Source: Amycolatopsis pittospori (GTDB lineage Bacteria; Actinomycetota; Actinomycetes; Mycobacteriales; Pseudonocardiaceae). From it: a stretch of 64,000 nucleotides of DNA. Below the pieces are notes generated by a model. The model saw only the letters and a list, made by a program, of their open reading frames with translations, had not been told where the DNA came from and did no database searches. This document shows, one piece after another, positions 1 to 8,187 of this stretch (within the stretch, counting starts at the first letter, position 1; the number at the start of each line of letters is the position of its first letter). The position numbers and the translations under genes were made by a program. The stretch lies in the NCBI RefSeq assembly GCF_013870525.1, contig NZ_JACBXD010000007.1, forward strand, positions 62,001 to 126,000, in the 5' to 3' direction.

Positions 1-977
1 GGGCAAAAGGCGTCCTCGACGCCGAATACGAGATCCACCGGGGTGGTGTAGCGGCGGGTCTTCAGCGCGCGATCGACGTCGACCAGCCGGACCCACAGCG
101 AGTCACCGGCGGACCGGGACATCTTGCGAGGATCGGCGAGCATGTGGATGAGCGGCTCGTCGAGCGCGGCGTTCGCCTCGATCGTGGTCGTCAGGTCATA
201 GTCGAGCAGGTAGCGGTACAGAGTCGCGTACGCCTGCGGCGTCGTGGCGACCAGTTCCACCACTTTCAGCGTTCCGCGCGGCCCTTCTTCGCTCCAGTCG
301 CTCTTCACGCGGAAAATCGCGTAGCCGTCAGACAGCACGGCGAATTTCAACGCCGTGAACCCCTGACGGCGGTATTCCGGGTCGTCGAGGAGGAACTCCC
401 ACGTCGACTCGGTCCGGCCGAGCGCGCCGACCCGCAGCGGCGCCTCCCTTTCGTAGATCGCCTTGATCAGCGGGATCGCCTTCTCGAGCCCGGTTTCCCG
501 CACCCGCTCGGTTTCGAGTTCGACGCCCGGCCGGAACGCCGCCTTCGCTTGAACGGTCGCGCGATAGAACTGCGCCCCCAGGCCGTAACCGAAGCGGGGG
601 TAGATGACGGATTCCGACGCCCACAGCGCGGTGATCGCCTCGCCGCCGTCTTCGTGCAGGCCGTGCAACTGGGCCCGCATGACGCGGGTGAGCACACCAC
701 GCCTGCGGTGGTCCGGTGCCACGCCGACCGAGGTCACCGCCGCGAGCGGTGTCTGCCCGGCCCCGGGCACGGTGATCTCGCGGGTGAGCAGTTCCCCGGC
801 CCCGATCAGTTCATCGCCGTCGAAGACGCCGTGGGAACGCTCCGGCTCGAACACCAGCTCTTCGCGGTGCTTCAGCTCCTCCGTCGGGTTGGTGAGGAAG
901 GCGCGAGCCAGCATTTCCGAGAACGCGGGTAGGTCGTCGGTGGTCAGAGTGCGGATGGTCAAGCTGTCATCGCTCAC
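1..977 (-). CDS. Eis-family GNAT N-acetyltransferase (partial, C-terminus outside window)
   Basis: Reading the minus strand from GTG at 977 gives 325 codons with no stop, running off the left edge. Eis-type enzymes are about 400 residues, so roughly the last fifth is missing. The N-terminal GNAT domain carries VTSVGVAPDHRRRGVLTRVM, the acetyl-CoA pyrophosphate-binding loop (RRRGVL) on strand 4/helix 3. The end near position 1 (LVDVDRALKTRRYTTPVDL) resembles the start of the C-terminal SCP2-like domain. Eis proteins acetylate amines of drugs or peptides with broad specificity; the substrate here is unknown. It lies 53 bases downstream of the ferredoxin gene on the same strand and may be co-transcribed with it. 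A near-consensus TAGGAC sits 6 bases before the GTG, so leaderless transcription is also possible. Confidence 0.85.
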   Translation of the reverse strand, partial: MSDDSLTIRTLTTDDLPAFSEMLARAFLTNPTEELKHREELVFEPERSHGVFDGDELIGAGELLTREITVPGAGQTPLAAVTSVGVAPDHRRRGVLTRVMRAQLHGLHEDGGEAITALWASESVIYPRFGYGLGAQFYRATVQAKAAFRPGVELETERVRETGLEKAIPLIKAIYEREAPLRVGALGRTESTWEFLLDDPEYRRQGFTALKFAVLSDGYAIFRVKSDWSEEGPRGTLKVVELVATTPQAYATLYRYLLDYDLTTTIEANAALDEPLIHMLADPRKMSRSAGDSLWVRLVDVDRALKTRRYTTPVDLVFGVEDAFC

Positions 978-1030
978 CCAGCCGTCCTACCCCTGTTCAC
1001 CGACGACCGCCACGTATTAAAGGGAGACGG

Positions 1031-1255
1031 TCAGGGCCGGGGCCCGATGACCTCACCCATTTCCTTGACCTCGATCGCCATCGCGGGGCAGGAATCCGCC
1101 GCGTCGAGAACGGTCTCGTCCGGCTTCACCTCACCCGCGACCACGGTCGCCGTGGCGCCTTCGAGTTCGAAGACCTCCGGCACCAGCGAAGCGCACATCC
1201 CCGAGCCGATGCATGTTCCTCCATCGACCTCGACATTCCAGCTCATCGTCACCAT
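1031..1255 (-). CDS. 3Fe-4S ferredoxin, P450 redox partner
   Basis: A 74-residue acidic protein with three cluster cysteines in the order C15-x5-C21 and C56-P (CIGSGMC ... DSCPAM). This is the pattern of single-cluster [3Fe-4S] ferredoxins that pass electrons to actinomycete cytochromes P450. The start is placed at ATG 1255, inside the final codons of the P450 gene (ATGGTGA overlap). GTG 1252 and ATG 1246 are alternatives that remove one or three residues and do not touch the cysteines. The overlap implies translational coupling and a fixed partnership with the P450. A ferredoxin reductase is not in view and must be supplied elsewhere. Confidence 0.9.
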   Translation of the reverse strand: MVTMSWNVEVDGGTCIGSGMCASLVPEVFELEGATATVVAGEVKPDETVLDAADSCPAMAIEVKEMGEVIGPRP

Positions 1256-2439
1256 CCGATCGGCATCGAGCGGGGCCCCCGCACCAGCATCTGCGTCTTC
1301 CACACGATATCCCCGGCGAGGTGCAGTCCGGGGAGATCGCGCAACAGGGCCCGCAACGCCTCCTGAAGTTCCAGCCGGGCCAGCGGCGCGCCGAGACAGT
1401 GGTGCACGCCGTGACCGAATCCGAGGTGGGGGTTGGCGTCCCGGCCGAATTCGAGGGTCTCGGCCGACGTGAACTGGAGCGCGTCCCGGTTGGCGGCGCC
1501 GATCGCGACCATCACCGGCTCGCCTTCCTTGACCAGCACGTCACCCACCTGGACGTCTTCGCTGGCGTAGCGAGCGAACCCGGCTCCTGCACCCAAAGGA
1601 ATGAACCGCAGCAATTCCTCGACCGCGGCCGGGATGAGGTCCGGGTTCTCGCGCAGGCGGGCCAGCTGATCAGGCTGTTCGAGCAGCGCGTAGACGAAGT
1701 TGGGGATCTGGCTCGCGGTGGTCTCGTGCCCGGCGATCAGGATGCCGATGCACATGTCGACCAGTTCCAGCTCGCTCAGCCTGTCCCGGACGTCGCGCGC
1801 TTCGATCAGCGCGGTCATCAGGTCGTCCTGCGGGTTGGCGCGGTGCTCTTCGACGAGCACGTGCATGTACGCCCGCAGTTCGTCCTGGTTGGCCATCATC
1901 TGTTCGGTGGTCAGCGGGCTGGTCGACAGCGCGGCGTCGCTCCACACGCGGAACTTCGGCCGGTCCTCGACGGGCACGCCGAGCAGTTCGCAGATGACCG
2001 CGACCGGGATCGGCAGCGCGTAGTCCTCGACCAGGTCGGCGGGCTGCCCGGCGGCCTTCATGTCCTCGATCAGGCCGGCCGCGAGATCCGCGACCCGCGG
2101 CCGCAGCAGTTCGACACGGCGCATGGTGAACGCCTTCGCGACCAGCGTGCGGAGCCGGGTGTGATCGGGCGGGTCCATGCTCAGGATCCCGCCGGGCCGC
2201 CTGCCCGGCGCCATCCGCGGCTCGTCCTTGTCCACGGCCATGGCGCGGGAGAACCGCCGGTCGCCCAGCACGAAACGCGCGTCGGCGTACCGGGTCGCGA
2301 GCCAGGCGGGCTCGCCGTGCGGGAGACGCACGCGGATCATGCCCTCGGCGTCGCGGGCGGCGGCGTAGGCCTCGTTGAGGTCGAGACCCGCGTCTTCGTT
2401 GAACGGATAGGCGACGGGTTCGGTATGGGTGGTGGTCAT
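1249..2439 (-). CDS. Cytochrome P450 (CYP105/107-like bacterial class I)
   Basis: The 396-residue soluble P450 has the I-helix oxygen-activation motif AGHETTAS (about residues 236-243), the K-helix ExxR (ELLR, about 275-278) and the heme loop FGHGVHHCLG with proximal ligand Cys348. Length and motifs fit soluble bacterial P450s fed by ferredoxin. The start MTTTHTEP at 2439 is chosen because the upstream extension (84 residues) has no P450 similarity and crosses the operator region. It is coupled to the downstream ferredoxin and divergent from a TetR regulator whose probable operator lies 28-47 bases before the ATG. The substrate cannot be read from sequence; TetR control suggests an inducible detoxification or tailoring monooxygenase (inference). 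Confidence 0.93.
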   Translation of the reverse strand: MTTTHTEPVAYPFNEDAGLDLNEAYAAARDAEGMIRVRLPHGEPAWLATRYADARFVLGDRRFSRAMAVDKDEPRMAPGRRPGGILSMDPPDHTRLRTLVAKAFTMRRVELLRPRVADLAAGLIEDMKAAGQPADLVEDYALPIPVAVICELLGVPVEDRPKFRVWSDAALSTSPLTTEQMMANQDELRAYMHVLVEEHRANPQDDLMTALIEARDVRDRLSELELVDMCIGILIAGHETTASQIPNFVYALLEQPDQLARLRENPDLIPAAVEELLRFIPLGAGAGFARYASEDVQVGDVLVKEGEPVMVAIGAANRDALQFTSAETLEFGRDANPHLGFGHGVHHCLGAPLARLELQEALRALLRDLPGLHLAGDIVWKTQMLVRGPRSMPIGW

Positions 2440-2453
2440 TTGTCCGGAAACCC

Positions 2454-2486
2454 CCCGATATCGGGTTTGTAAGCAACTGCTTACAA
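2454..2486. promoter_or_regulatory. TetR operator between P450 and tetR
   Basis: A 20-base inverted repeat, TTGTAAGCA-AC-TGCTTACAA (2467-2486), has perfect 9-base arms around a 2-base centre. It directly abuts a second perfect palindrome, CCCGATATCGGG (2454-2465). The position between divergent genes is where a TetR dimer would repress both the P450 operon and itself. Binding by the adjacent TetR is inference. Confidence 0.75.
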
Positions 2487-2538
2487 CGCTAGCCATGATC
2501 ACGGTGAGCGTCAATGCGCCTACCGTGCGACGTCCGGC

Positions 2539-2544
2539 TAGCCT
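2539..2544 (+). promoter_or_regulatory. -10 hexamer TAGCCT of leaderless tetR
   Basis: TAGCCT matches the actinobacterial -10 consensus TANNNT and ends exactly 7 bases before ATG 2552. That places the transcription start at or next to the A of the start codon. No ribosome binding site is visible in the gap. Confidence 0.55.
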
Positions 2545-2551
2545 GTCCCCG

Positions 2552-3118
2552 ATGACGGAAGAACCGCAGGTCCGCAAGCGCGACGCGGCCGCCACCAGGG
2601 CGGCGCTGCTCGACGCGGCGGCGGTCCTGTTCGGCGAGCGCGGCTTCGACCGGACCACGGTCCGCGACATCGCGAAACTCGCCGGCGCCAACCAGGCGCT
2701 GCTGTTCCGCTACTTCGGCTCGAAGGACGCGCTTTTCGAAGAGGTCCTGGCGCGCGGCGGGCGCGAACTGATCGCCAGCACTCCCCCGACCGACCTGCTC
2801 AGGACGGCGTTGCGGAGCATGCTGGAGTCCGACAGCGGCCGCGACCGCACCCTGGACGCCTATCTGCGCTCGACCGGGCACGACAGCGCCGCGGCCGCGG
2901 TGCGGCGGCAACTCGGCGAGGAGTACGCGAAGGTCCTGGCGACCCTCACGGACGCCGACGACGCCGACCTGCGGGCCGACCTCATCCTGGCCTGGCTGCT
3001 CGGGATCGGCCTCGTCCGCGAGATCACCGGCAAGGAACCCCTGGCCAGCGCGGATCCCGACGACGTCTGCCGTCTGGTGCTCGGCGCGGCCCGGACACTG
3101 CTGGAGCGCAGCGGGTAA
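2552..3118 (+). CDS. TetR family regulator, divergent from P450
   Basis: 188 residues. The N-terminal helix-turn-helix (about residues 10-60) is typical: AALLDAAAVLFGERGFDRTT, then VRDIAKLAGANQALLFRYF and GSKDALFEEV. The C-terminal ligand domain is variable, as expected. The longer in-frame extension upstream is rejected because it runs back through the operator into the P450 promoter; ATG 2552 also sits 7 bases after TAGCCT, fitting a leaderless message. The probable role is ligand-relieved repression of the divergent P450-ferredoxin pair and of itself (inference from layout). Confidence 0.92.
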   Translation: MTEEPQVRKRDAAATRAALLDAAAVLFGERGFDRTTVRDIAKLAGANQALLFRYFGSKDALFEEVLARGGRELIASTPPTDLLRTALRSMLESDSGRDRTLDAYLRSTGHDSAAAAVRRQLGEEYAKVLATLTDADDADLRADLILAWLLGIGLVREITGKEPLASADPDDVCRLVLGAARTLLERSG

Positions 3119-3146
3119 TCGGTCGCCACCGCCGGGGCCGCTGCTC

Positions 3147-3152
3147 TACGGT
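3147..3152 (+). promoter_or_regulatory. -10 hexamer TACGGT of leaderless kinase gene
   Basis: TACGGT ends 6 bases before GTG 3159, and no ribosome binding site separates them. This is the TANNNT-N6/7-start arrangement of leaderless actinobacterial messages. Confidence 0.5.
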
Positions 3153-3158
3153 CGGCTC

Positions 3159-4076
3159 GTGACCTCGTTCCCACCCGCCGGCACCGAAGCCGAGTTCGAC
3201 ACGCTGACCAGGCAAGACCTGCTTCCGGCGGTGACGTCGCTGACCGCGTCGCTCGGCCTCGGCGAGGTCGTCGCGTTCACCGAAGGCTCGCTCCCGGTGT
3301 ACGCCGTCGGCGAAGACCTGGTGCTCAAGCTGTTCCCGCCGGTACACCTCGACGAACTCGCCACCGAGCGGACGATGCTCGAAGTCCTGCACGGGAAACT
3401 GCCGATCCCGACGCCCGGTGTGCACGCCGTCGGCGAGCGGGACGGCTGGGGTTACGTGCTCATGGAACGCCTGCGCGGCGAGACGCTGAAGGACGCCTGG
3501 CCGAAACTGTCCACAGAGGACAAAGAGCTGCTCGCCCCCGAACTCGGCGAGGCACTGGCCGCCCTGCATTCGCTGCGCGATCCCCGCCTGGACGCCCTCG
3601 ATCCGCCGGACTGGGCCGCGTTCCTCGCCGAACAACGCGCGAACGTCGTCGAGCACCACCGCCGGACCGGCCTCGACGAGAGCTGGATCGCGCAGATCCC
3701 GGCGTTCCTCGACTCCGTCGACCTGGGCAGGCCTCCTGTCGTCCCGTTGCACACCGAATTCATGCGCGACCACGTCATGATCACCCGCGACGGCGAACGC
3801 CCGCGGCTGACCGGGGTCTTCGACTTCGAACCGGCGATGCGCGGTGCGGCGGAGTACGACTTCGTCGCCGTCGGACTGTTCGTTTCCAGTGGGGACAAGG
3901 ACTTCCTGCGCCGCTTCCTCACCGGGTACGGCTCACGCCCCGCTGAGGAGTTTCCGCGACGCTGCCTGGCGTACGCGCTTTTGCACGTCTACAGCAACTT
4001 CACCTGGTATCTGAAGGTGCTTCCGGCGCCCGAGGAGCCGACACTGGAAAGCCTCGCCCGCGCTTGGTGGTCGTGA
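3159..4076 (+). CDS. APH/choline-kinase-fold phosphotransferase
   Basis: A 305-residue protein kinase-like small-molecule kinase. An N-lobe lysine lies in the segment DLVLKLFPP. The hinge-like VLMERLRGETL and the catalytic-loop equivalent LHTEFMRDHVMI are followed by GVFDFEPAM, which matches the metal-binding DFE/DxD of aminoglycoside phosphotransferases. The catalytic loop is unusual: the usual H-x-D-x4-N reads H-T-E-x3-D-H, so the canonical Asp is displaced, and activity towards an aminoglycoside should not be assumed. Related proteins with the same LHTE...RDHV loop form their own subgroup. It stands alone 40 bases after tetR and ends in front of a strong hairpin shared with the convergent next gene. 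Confidence 0.75.
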   Translation: MTSFPPAGTEAEFDTLTRQDLLPAVTSLTASLGLGEVVAFTEGSLPVYAVGEDLVLKLFPPVHLDELATERTMLEVLHGKLPIPTPGVHAVGERDGWGYVLMERLRGETLKDAWPKLSTEDKELLAPELGEALAALHSLRDPRLDALDPPDWAAFLAEQRANVVEHHRRTGLDESWIAQIPAFLDSVDLGRPPVVPLHTEFMRDHVMITRDGERPRLTGVFDFEPAMRGAAEYDFVAVGLFVSSGDKDFLRRFLTGYGSRPAEEFPRRCLAYALLHVYSNFTWYLKVLPAPEEPTLESLARAWWS

Positions 4077-4107
4077 GTGGCGATGGGGACCGGAAGCGCT
4101 TGATTTC

Positions 4108-4154
4108 GCGAAAGCCACTTTCGCAACGTTGAGGGTTGCGAAAGTGGCTTTCGC
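4108..4154. terminator. Bidirectional hairpin, GCGAAAG family copy 1
   Basis: Two 19-base arms (4108-4126 and 4136-4154) pair perfectly around a 9-base loop. Each arm is itself nearly palindromic (GCGAAAG-CCA-CTTTCGC). It lies between convergent genes and can end transcription from both sides. Two more copies of the same sequence occur at 40543 and 52594. Confidence 0.8.
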
Positions 4155-4185
4155 AACCCTCCGGCCGGTCGGCGCGGGTGGTCGT

Positions 4186-4746
4186 TCAGCTCGTGATGAT
4201 CCCCCGCAGGAACTCCAGATACCCCGGCCGCTCCGCCGCGCCCAGCAGCACCCCGCCGCTCGCCCGCTGCGCCTGGATCAGCCCGATGAAAGCCGTGTAG
4301 GCCAACAGTCCGCGGTGGTTCGCCTCGGTTTCCGGACAGCCCATTTCCCGGAAGCACCGGACGATGAACTCGACGCGCCGGGCGGTGACCTCGGCCAGCA
4401 GCGGGCCGATCACCGGGTCGCCGGCGTGCGCGAGCAGGGCCAGTTCGGCCAGGTCGTCGTCCTTCGCCCCGAAGACGAGCCCGAAGAGGTCGTTCAGCCG
4501 CCGCGCCGGGTCGGCGATGCCGTCCAGCAACGCGATCAGCGCCTCGGTGTCCTGTTCGGCCCACCGGCGCACGGCGGCCTCGACCAGCGCGTCCCGGTTC
4601 GCGAAATGCCAGTAGAAACTGCCTTTCGTCGTTCCGAGTTTCGCCGCGATGGGCTCGACGGCGATCGCGGCGACCCCGCCGTCGCAGAGCGCCTCGAGCG
4701 CGGCGTCCGCCCAGTCCTCCCGGGCGAGCTTCCTTTTCCCGACCAC
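4186..4746 (-). CDS. TetR family regulator, divergent from SRPBCC gene
   Basis: 186 residues starting at GTG 4746 (VVGKRKLAREDW). The helix-turn-helix is ALEALCDGGVAAIAVEPIAA followed by KLGTTKGSFYWHFANRDALV, a strong TetR signature (the SFYWHF recognition helix). The C-terminal part with HRGLLAYTAFIGLIQAQRA fits the ligand/dimer domain. Longer in-frame starts would run through three operator-like repeats, so they are rejected. TAGCGT lies 7 bases before the GTG, indicating a leaderless message. It probably controls itself and the divergent SRPBCC gene through the CCGTACGG repeats (inference). Confidence 0.92.
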   Translation of the reverse strand: MVGKRKLAREDWADAALEALCDGGVAAIAVEPIAAKLGTTKGSFYWHFANRDALVEAAVRRWAEQDTEALIALLDGIADPARRLNDLFGLVFGAKDDDLAELALLAHAGDPVIGPLLAEVTARRVEFIVRCFREMGCPETEANHRGLLAYTAFIGLIQAQRASGGVLLGAAERPGYLEFLRGIITS

Positions 4747-4753
4747 AGGGCAT

Positions 4754-4759
4754 ACGCTA
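4754..4759 (-). promoter_or_regulatory. -10 hexamer TAGCGT of leaderless tetR
   Basis: On the minus strand TAGCGT is followed by 7 bases and then GTG 4746. The hexamer directly abuts the first CCGTACGG operator repeat, so a bound repressor would cover this promoter. Confidence 0.55.
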
Positions 4760-4789
4760 CCGTACGGAAAACCATACGGCACCGTACGG
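4760..4789. promoter_or_regulatory. Triple CCGTACGG operator
   Basis: Three copies of an 8-base palindrome occur at 4760-4767 (CCGTACGG), 4772-4779 (CCATACGG) and 4782-4789 (CCGTACGG). They fill the gap between the divergent tetR and SRPBCC genes. The spacing of 12 and 10 bases puts them on about the same helix face. They are likely binding sites for the adjacent TetR protein. Confidence 0.7.
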
Positions 4790-4798
4790 GAGGTGGCC

Positions 4799-5347
4799 AT
4801 GCCCTTCGGATCACCCGCGAACTGGGGCGCGACCCCGGAAGAACGCCGCCGCGAGCAACCGGCGGACACCCTGCTGGACGGCACCATCGCGCGGTTCGAC
4901 CGCGCGGTCACCGTGCACGCGCCCGCCGCGCTCGCCTACCGCTGGCTCTGCCAGATCTCGGTCGCGCCCTACAGCTACGACCTGCTCGACAACCGGGGGC
5001 ACCGCAGTCCGCGCGAACTCACGCCCGGCGCCGACGAACTCGCTCCAGGTGACACGCTGATCGTGTTCCTCCTGACCGAGGTCGACGCCGGGCACAGCCT
5101 GACCGGCCGGACCTTCGGCGGGTCGGAGAAACTGTTCGGCCCGGTGGCCGCCACCTACTCGGTGGAGCCGATCGACGCGGACAGCTGCCGGATGCTGTGC
5201 CGCATAGTCGTGACCTCGAAGGGATTCCCAGGCCGTCTCAAGGAGTTCCTGCTCGGCTGGGGCGACCTGATCATGATGCGGAAACAGCTGCTGACGCTGA
5301 AGAAGTACGCCGAGCGCGACCACCGGCTAAGGAAGGGCGCGCCGTAA
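4799..5347 (+). CDS. SRPBCC (START/Bet v1-like) family protein
   Basis: 182 residues from ATG 4799, preceded by GGGAGGT with a short spacer. The segment RFDRAVTVHAPAALAYRWLC followed by QISVAPYSYDLLDN is the first strand and helices of an SRPBCC lipid/polyketide-binding fold, and the C-terminal long helix (LLGWGDLIMMRKQLLTLKKY) closes the cavity. These folds bind hydrophobic ligands; no catalytic residue can be named here. It is paired with a divergent TetR, so it may handle or sense the regulator's ligand (inference). Its last 21 bases overlap the 3' end of the convergent oxidoreductase gene. Confidence 0.75.
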   Translation: MPFGSPANWGATPEERRREQPADTLLDGTIARFDRAVTVHAPAALAYRWLCQISVAPYSYDLLDNRGHRSPRELTPGADELAPGDTLIVFLLTEVDAGHSLTGRTFGGSEKLFGPVAATYSVEPIDADSCRMLCRIVVTSKGFPGRLKEFLLGWGDLIMMRKQLLTLKKYAERDHRLRKGAP

Positions 5348-8104
5348 CAGTTCCGCCAGGTGCAAGGCCTTGCGTCCGTCGAGTTGCTCGATCTGTGTCC
5401 GGCAGCTGAACCCGTCCGCGACCACTTCCGTTCCGTCGGCCGCGGCGCGGATCGCGGGCAGCATCCGGTCCTCGGCACAGGCCACCGAGACGTCGTAGTG
5501 CCCGCGCTCGAAACCGAAGTTGCCCGCCAGTCCACAGCAGCCGGAGTCCATTGTGGAATTCCGGATTCCCGCGGCGCGCATCGCGGCCTCGTCGGCGCCG
5601 AACCCGAGGACGGCGTGCTGATGACAGTGGACCTGGCTGAGCGCTTCGACGTCCAGCGAACGGAATTCGAGCGGCGACTCCTCGATGAGTTCGGCGAACG
5701 TCCGGGTCTGCTCCGAGAGCAGTTTCGCGATCGGATCGTCCGGCAGCAGGGCCGGGAGATCGCCGCGGAACAACGCCGTGCAACTCGGTTCCAGCCCGGC
5801 CACCTGGTATCCCGCCCGCAGATACGGTTCGAGGACGGAAACTGTGCGGCGCAAGACGTTCTTCGCGACGTCGAGCTGGCCGGTGGAGATCCAGGTGAGC
5901 CCGCAGCAGACCCCGCGATCGGGCAGGACGACGTCGTACCCGGCCGCGGTCAGCACCTCGGCCGCGGCGTCGAGAACGTCCGGAGTGAGGTAGTTGTTGA
6001 ACGAGTCCGGCCACAGCACCACGCGCCGGTCACCGGTCGCCCATCGCCGGAGATCCTCGCGGCGCCGGGTGAACGGGGTCCGCGCGAACGTCGGCAGCTC
6101 GCGTTCCGGCGCGATCCCGCCGAGGCGTTTCAGCAGGCCGGAGAACCGCCGCGACACCGTGTTCGCCAGCCGCGGCGCGAGAGCGGCGGCGCGCAGCCAC
6201 ACCGGGAGCCAGCCCATCGAATAGTGCGACGCCGGGCGCAGTCGTCCCTTGTGGTGCTGGTGCAGGAATTCCGCCTTGTAGGTCGCCATGTCGACATCGA
6301 CCGGGCAGTCGGACAGGCATCCCTTGCACGACAGGCAGAGATCCAGTGCTTCGGCGACCTCTTCCGAACGCCAGCCGTCGGTGATCAGCTCGCCGTTCAC
6401 CATTTCGGCCAGCAGATGCGCGCGGCCCCGCGTCGAGTGCTTCTCCTCGCGGGTGGCGCGGTAACTCGGGCACATCACGCCGGGACCGGTGGTGTTGCGG
6501 CATTTCCCGACGCCGACGCAGCGCCGCATCGCCTGCCCGAAGCTCCCCTCGTCCTCCGGATACGCGAGCGCGGTGACGTCTTCGAGTTCCAGCGACGCGC
6601 GACGCACCCGCAGATCGGCGTCGACCGCCCTCGGATCGACCAGGATGCCGGGGTTCATCATGCCCGCCGGATCGAAGATCCCCTTGAATCGCTCGAAAAG
6701 CGCGAGGATCTCGGGGCTGTACATCCTGGGCAGTAGTTCGGAACGGGCCTGGCCGTCACCGTGCTCGCCGGACAGCGAGCCGCCGTGTGCCGCGACCAGG
6801 TCCGCGGACTCTTCGAGGAACGACCGGAACCCGGCGATCCCCTGCGGGGAAAGGAGATCGAAGTCCAGCCGCAGATGCAGGCAGCCCTCGCCGTAGTGCC
6901 CGTAGACCACGCTCTTGCGGCCGTGCCTCCGCATCAGCTCCTTGAACTCGCGCAGGTAGGCGCCCAGCCGTTCGGGGGGCACGGCGGCGTCTTCCCACCC
7001 TGGCCAGGCCTCCTCGCCGCCGGCCAGCCGCGTCGCGAGTCCGGCGCCTTCCTCTCGGATGCGCCAGAGCCGCTTCTGCGCGGCCGCGTCGTCGAGCAGC
7101 GCGGATCCGGTCAGCGCGCCGCGCAGGTCGGCGATCAGCCCACGCGCGCGGTCCGGGTCGGTCATCTCGACGAACAGCCAGGCACCACCGGGCGGGAGGC
7201 CGTCGGCACGGCCGGGTTCCAGCAGCGCGACGAGGTCCGCGTCGACGCCTTCCACGGTCAGCGGCGACCACGGCAGGATCGCCGGGACGGCGTCGGCCGC
7301 GGCGATGTCGGACTCGAAACCGAGCACCGCGAGCACCTTGCGCTTCGGTACCTCGGCCAGCGAGACGGTCGCTTCGAGCACGGTCACGCAGGTGCCCTCG
7401 CTGCCGACGAGAGCCTTGGCGACGTCGAAACCGTTCTCCGGCAACAGGTGTTCCAGCCCGTAGCCGGACACCCGCCTGCTGAAGCCGGACAGCTCGGTGC
7501 GCAGCAACGCCAAGTTTTCGTGGACGAGCGCGCGCAGTTCCGAGAAGACCCGGCCTTCGGTACCGGGCACGGCCGCCCGGGCGTCCACTTCGGACGGTGT
7601 GGTCGGGCCGACGGTGAGCCGGGTGCCGTCGTAGAGCAGCACGTCCAGCTCGCGGACGACGTCGACCGTGCGTCCCCAGGCGACCGAGTGCGATCCGCAG
7701 GCGTTGTTGCCGATCATCCCGCCGATCGTGCACCGCGAATGCGTCGACGGGTCGGGGCCGAACCGGAGCCCGTGCGGAGCCGCGAGTGCCTGGAGGTCGT
7801 CGAGGACGGTCCCGGGCGCCACCCTCGCCGTCTTCGACGCCGGGTCGAGGTCGAGCACACCGCCGAGGTGCCGGGACGTGTCGATCACGACGCCCGGCCC
7901 GCACGAGTTGCCGGCGACGCTGGTGCCACCGCCACGGGCGATCACCGGCAGCCCGGCCTCCCGGCAGGCGGCGACGGCCTCGATCACCTCGCCGGTGTTC
8001 CGCGGCAGGACGACGCCCTGGGGGACGTGCCGGTAGTTGGAGGCGTCGGTCGTATACAGCGCCAGCGTCGCGGCGTCGGCCAGGATCTCCACGGGTCCAT
8101 TCAA
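5327..8104 (-). CDS. Fused FAD-binding / 4Fe-4S oxidoreductase (GlcD-GlpC type)
   Basis: 925 residues. The N-terminal half is an FAD_binding_4 domain (VIARGGGTSVAGNSCGPGVV, about residues 55-75) with a GlcD-like cap. Two ferredoxin clusters follow (CVGVGKC...MCPSY and CLSCKGCLSDCPVDVD, about 530-610). The C-terminal half has two CCG domains (GVCCGLTW and SGCCGLAGNFG) as in GlpC, HdrB and LutA. Such single-chain enzymes oxidise D-2-hydroxyacids such as D-lactate or glycolate and send electrons to the membrane quinone pool. The start is TTG 8104 or GTG 8092; neither has a clear ribosome binding site, so the N-terminus is uncertain by a few residues. It is convergent with, and overlaps, the SRPBCC gene. 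Confidence 0.9.
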   Translation of the reverse strand: MNGPVEILADAATLALYTTDASNYRHVPQGVVLPRNTGEVIEAVAACREAGLPVIARGGGTSVAGNSCGPGVVIDTSRHLGGVLDLDPASKTARVAPGTVLDDLQALAAPHGLRFGPDPSTHSRCTIGGMIGNNACGSHSVAWGRTVDVVRELDVLLYDGTRLTVGPTTPSEVDARAAVPGTEGRVFSELRALVHENLALLRTELSGFSRRVSGYGLEHLLPENGFDVAKALVGSEGTCVTVLEATVSLAEVPKRKVLAVLGFESDIAAADAVPAILPWSPLTVEGVDADLVALLEPGRADGLPPGGAWLFVEMTDPDRARGLIADLRGALTGSALLDDAAAQKRLWRIREEGAGLATRLAGGEEAWPGWEDAAVPPERLGAYLREFKELMRRHGRKSVVYGHYGEGCLHLRLDFDLLSPQGIAGFRSFLEESADLVAAHGGSLSGEHGDGQARSELLPRMYSPEILALFERFKGIFDPAGMMNPGILVDPRAVDADLRVRRASLELEDVTALAYPEDEGSFGQAMRRCVGVGKCRNTTGPGVMCPSYRATREEKHSTRGRAHLLAEMVNGELITDGWRSEEVAEALDLCLSCKGCLSDCPVDVDMATYKAEFLHQHHKGRLRPASHYSMGWLPVWLRAAALAPRLANTVSRRFSGLLKRLGGIAPERELPTFARTPFTRRREDLRRWATGDRRVVLWPDSFNNYLTPDVLDAAAEVLTAAGYDVVLPDRGVCCGLTWISTGQLDVAKNVLRRTVSVLEPYLRAGYQVAGLEPSCTALFRGDLPALLPDDPIAKLLSEQTRTFAELIEESPLEFRSLDVEALSQVHCHQHAVLGFGADEAAMRAAGIRNSTMDSGCCGLAGNFGFERGHYDVSVACAEDRMLPAIRAAADGTEVVADGFSCRTQIEQLDGRKALHLAELLRRALP

Positions 8105-8187
8105 GACAACTCGGCCCCGGATGCATAGCGGGCACCCTCTCCGGTCGGGTATGTCCGAAAGCCGTCCCGGTATGCGATCGTGAGCGC

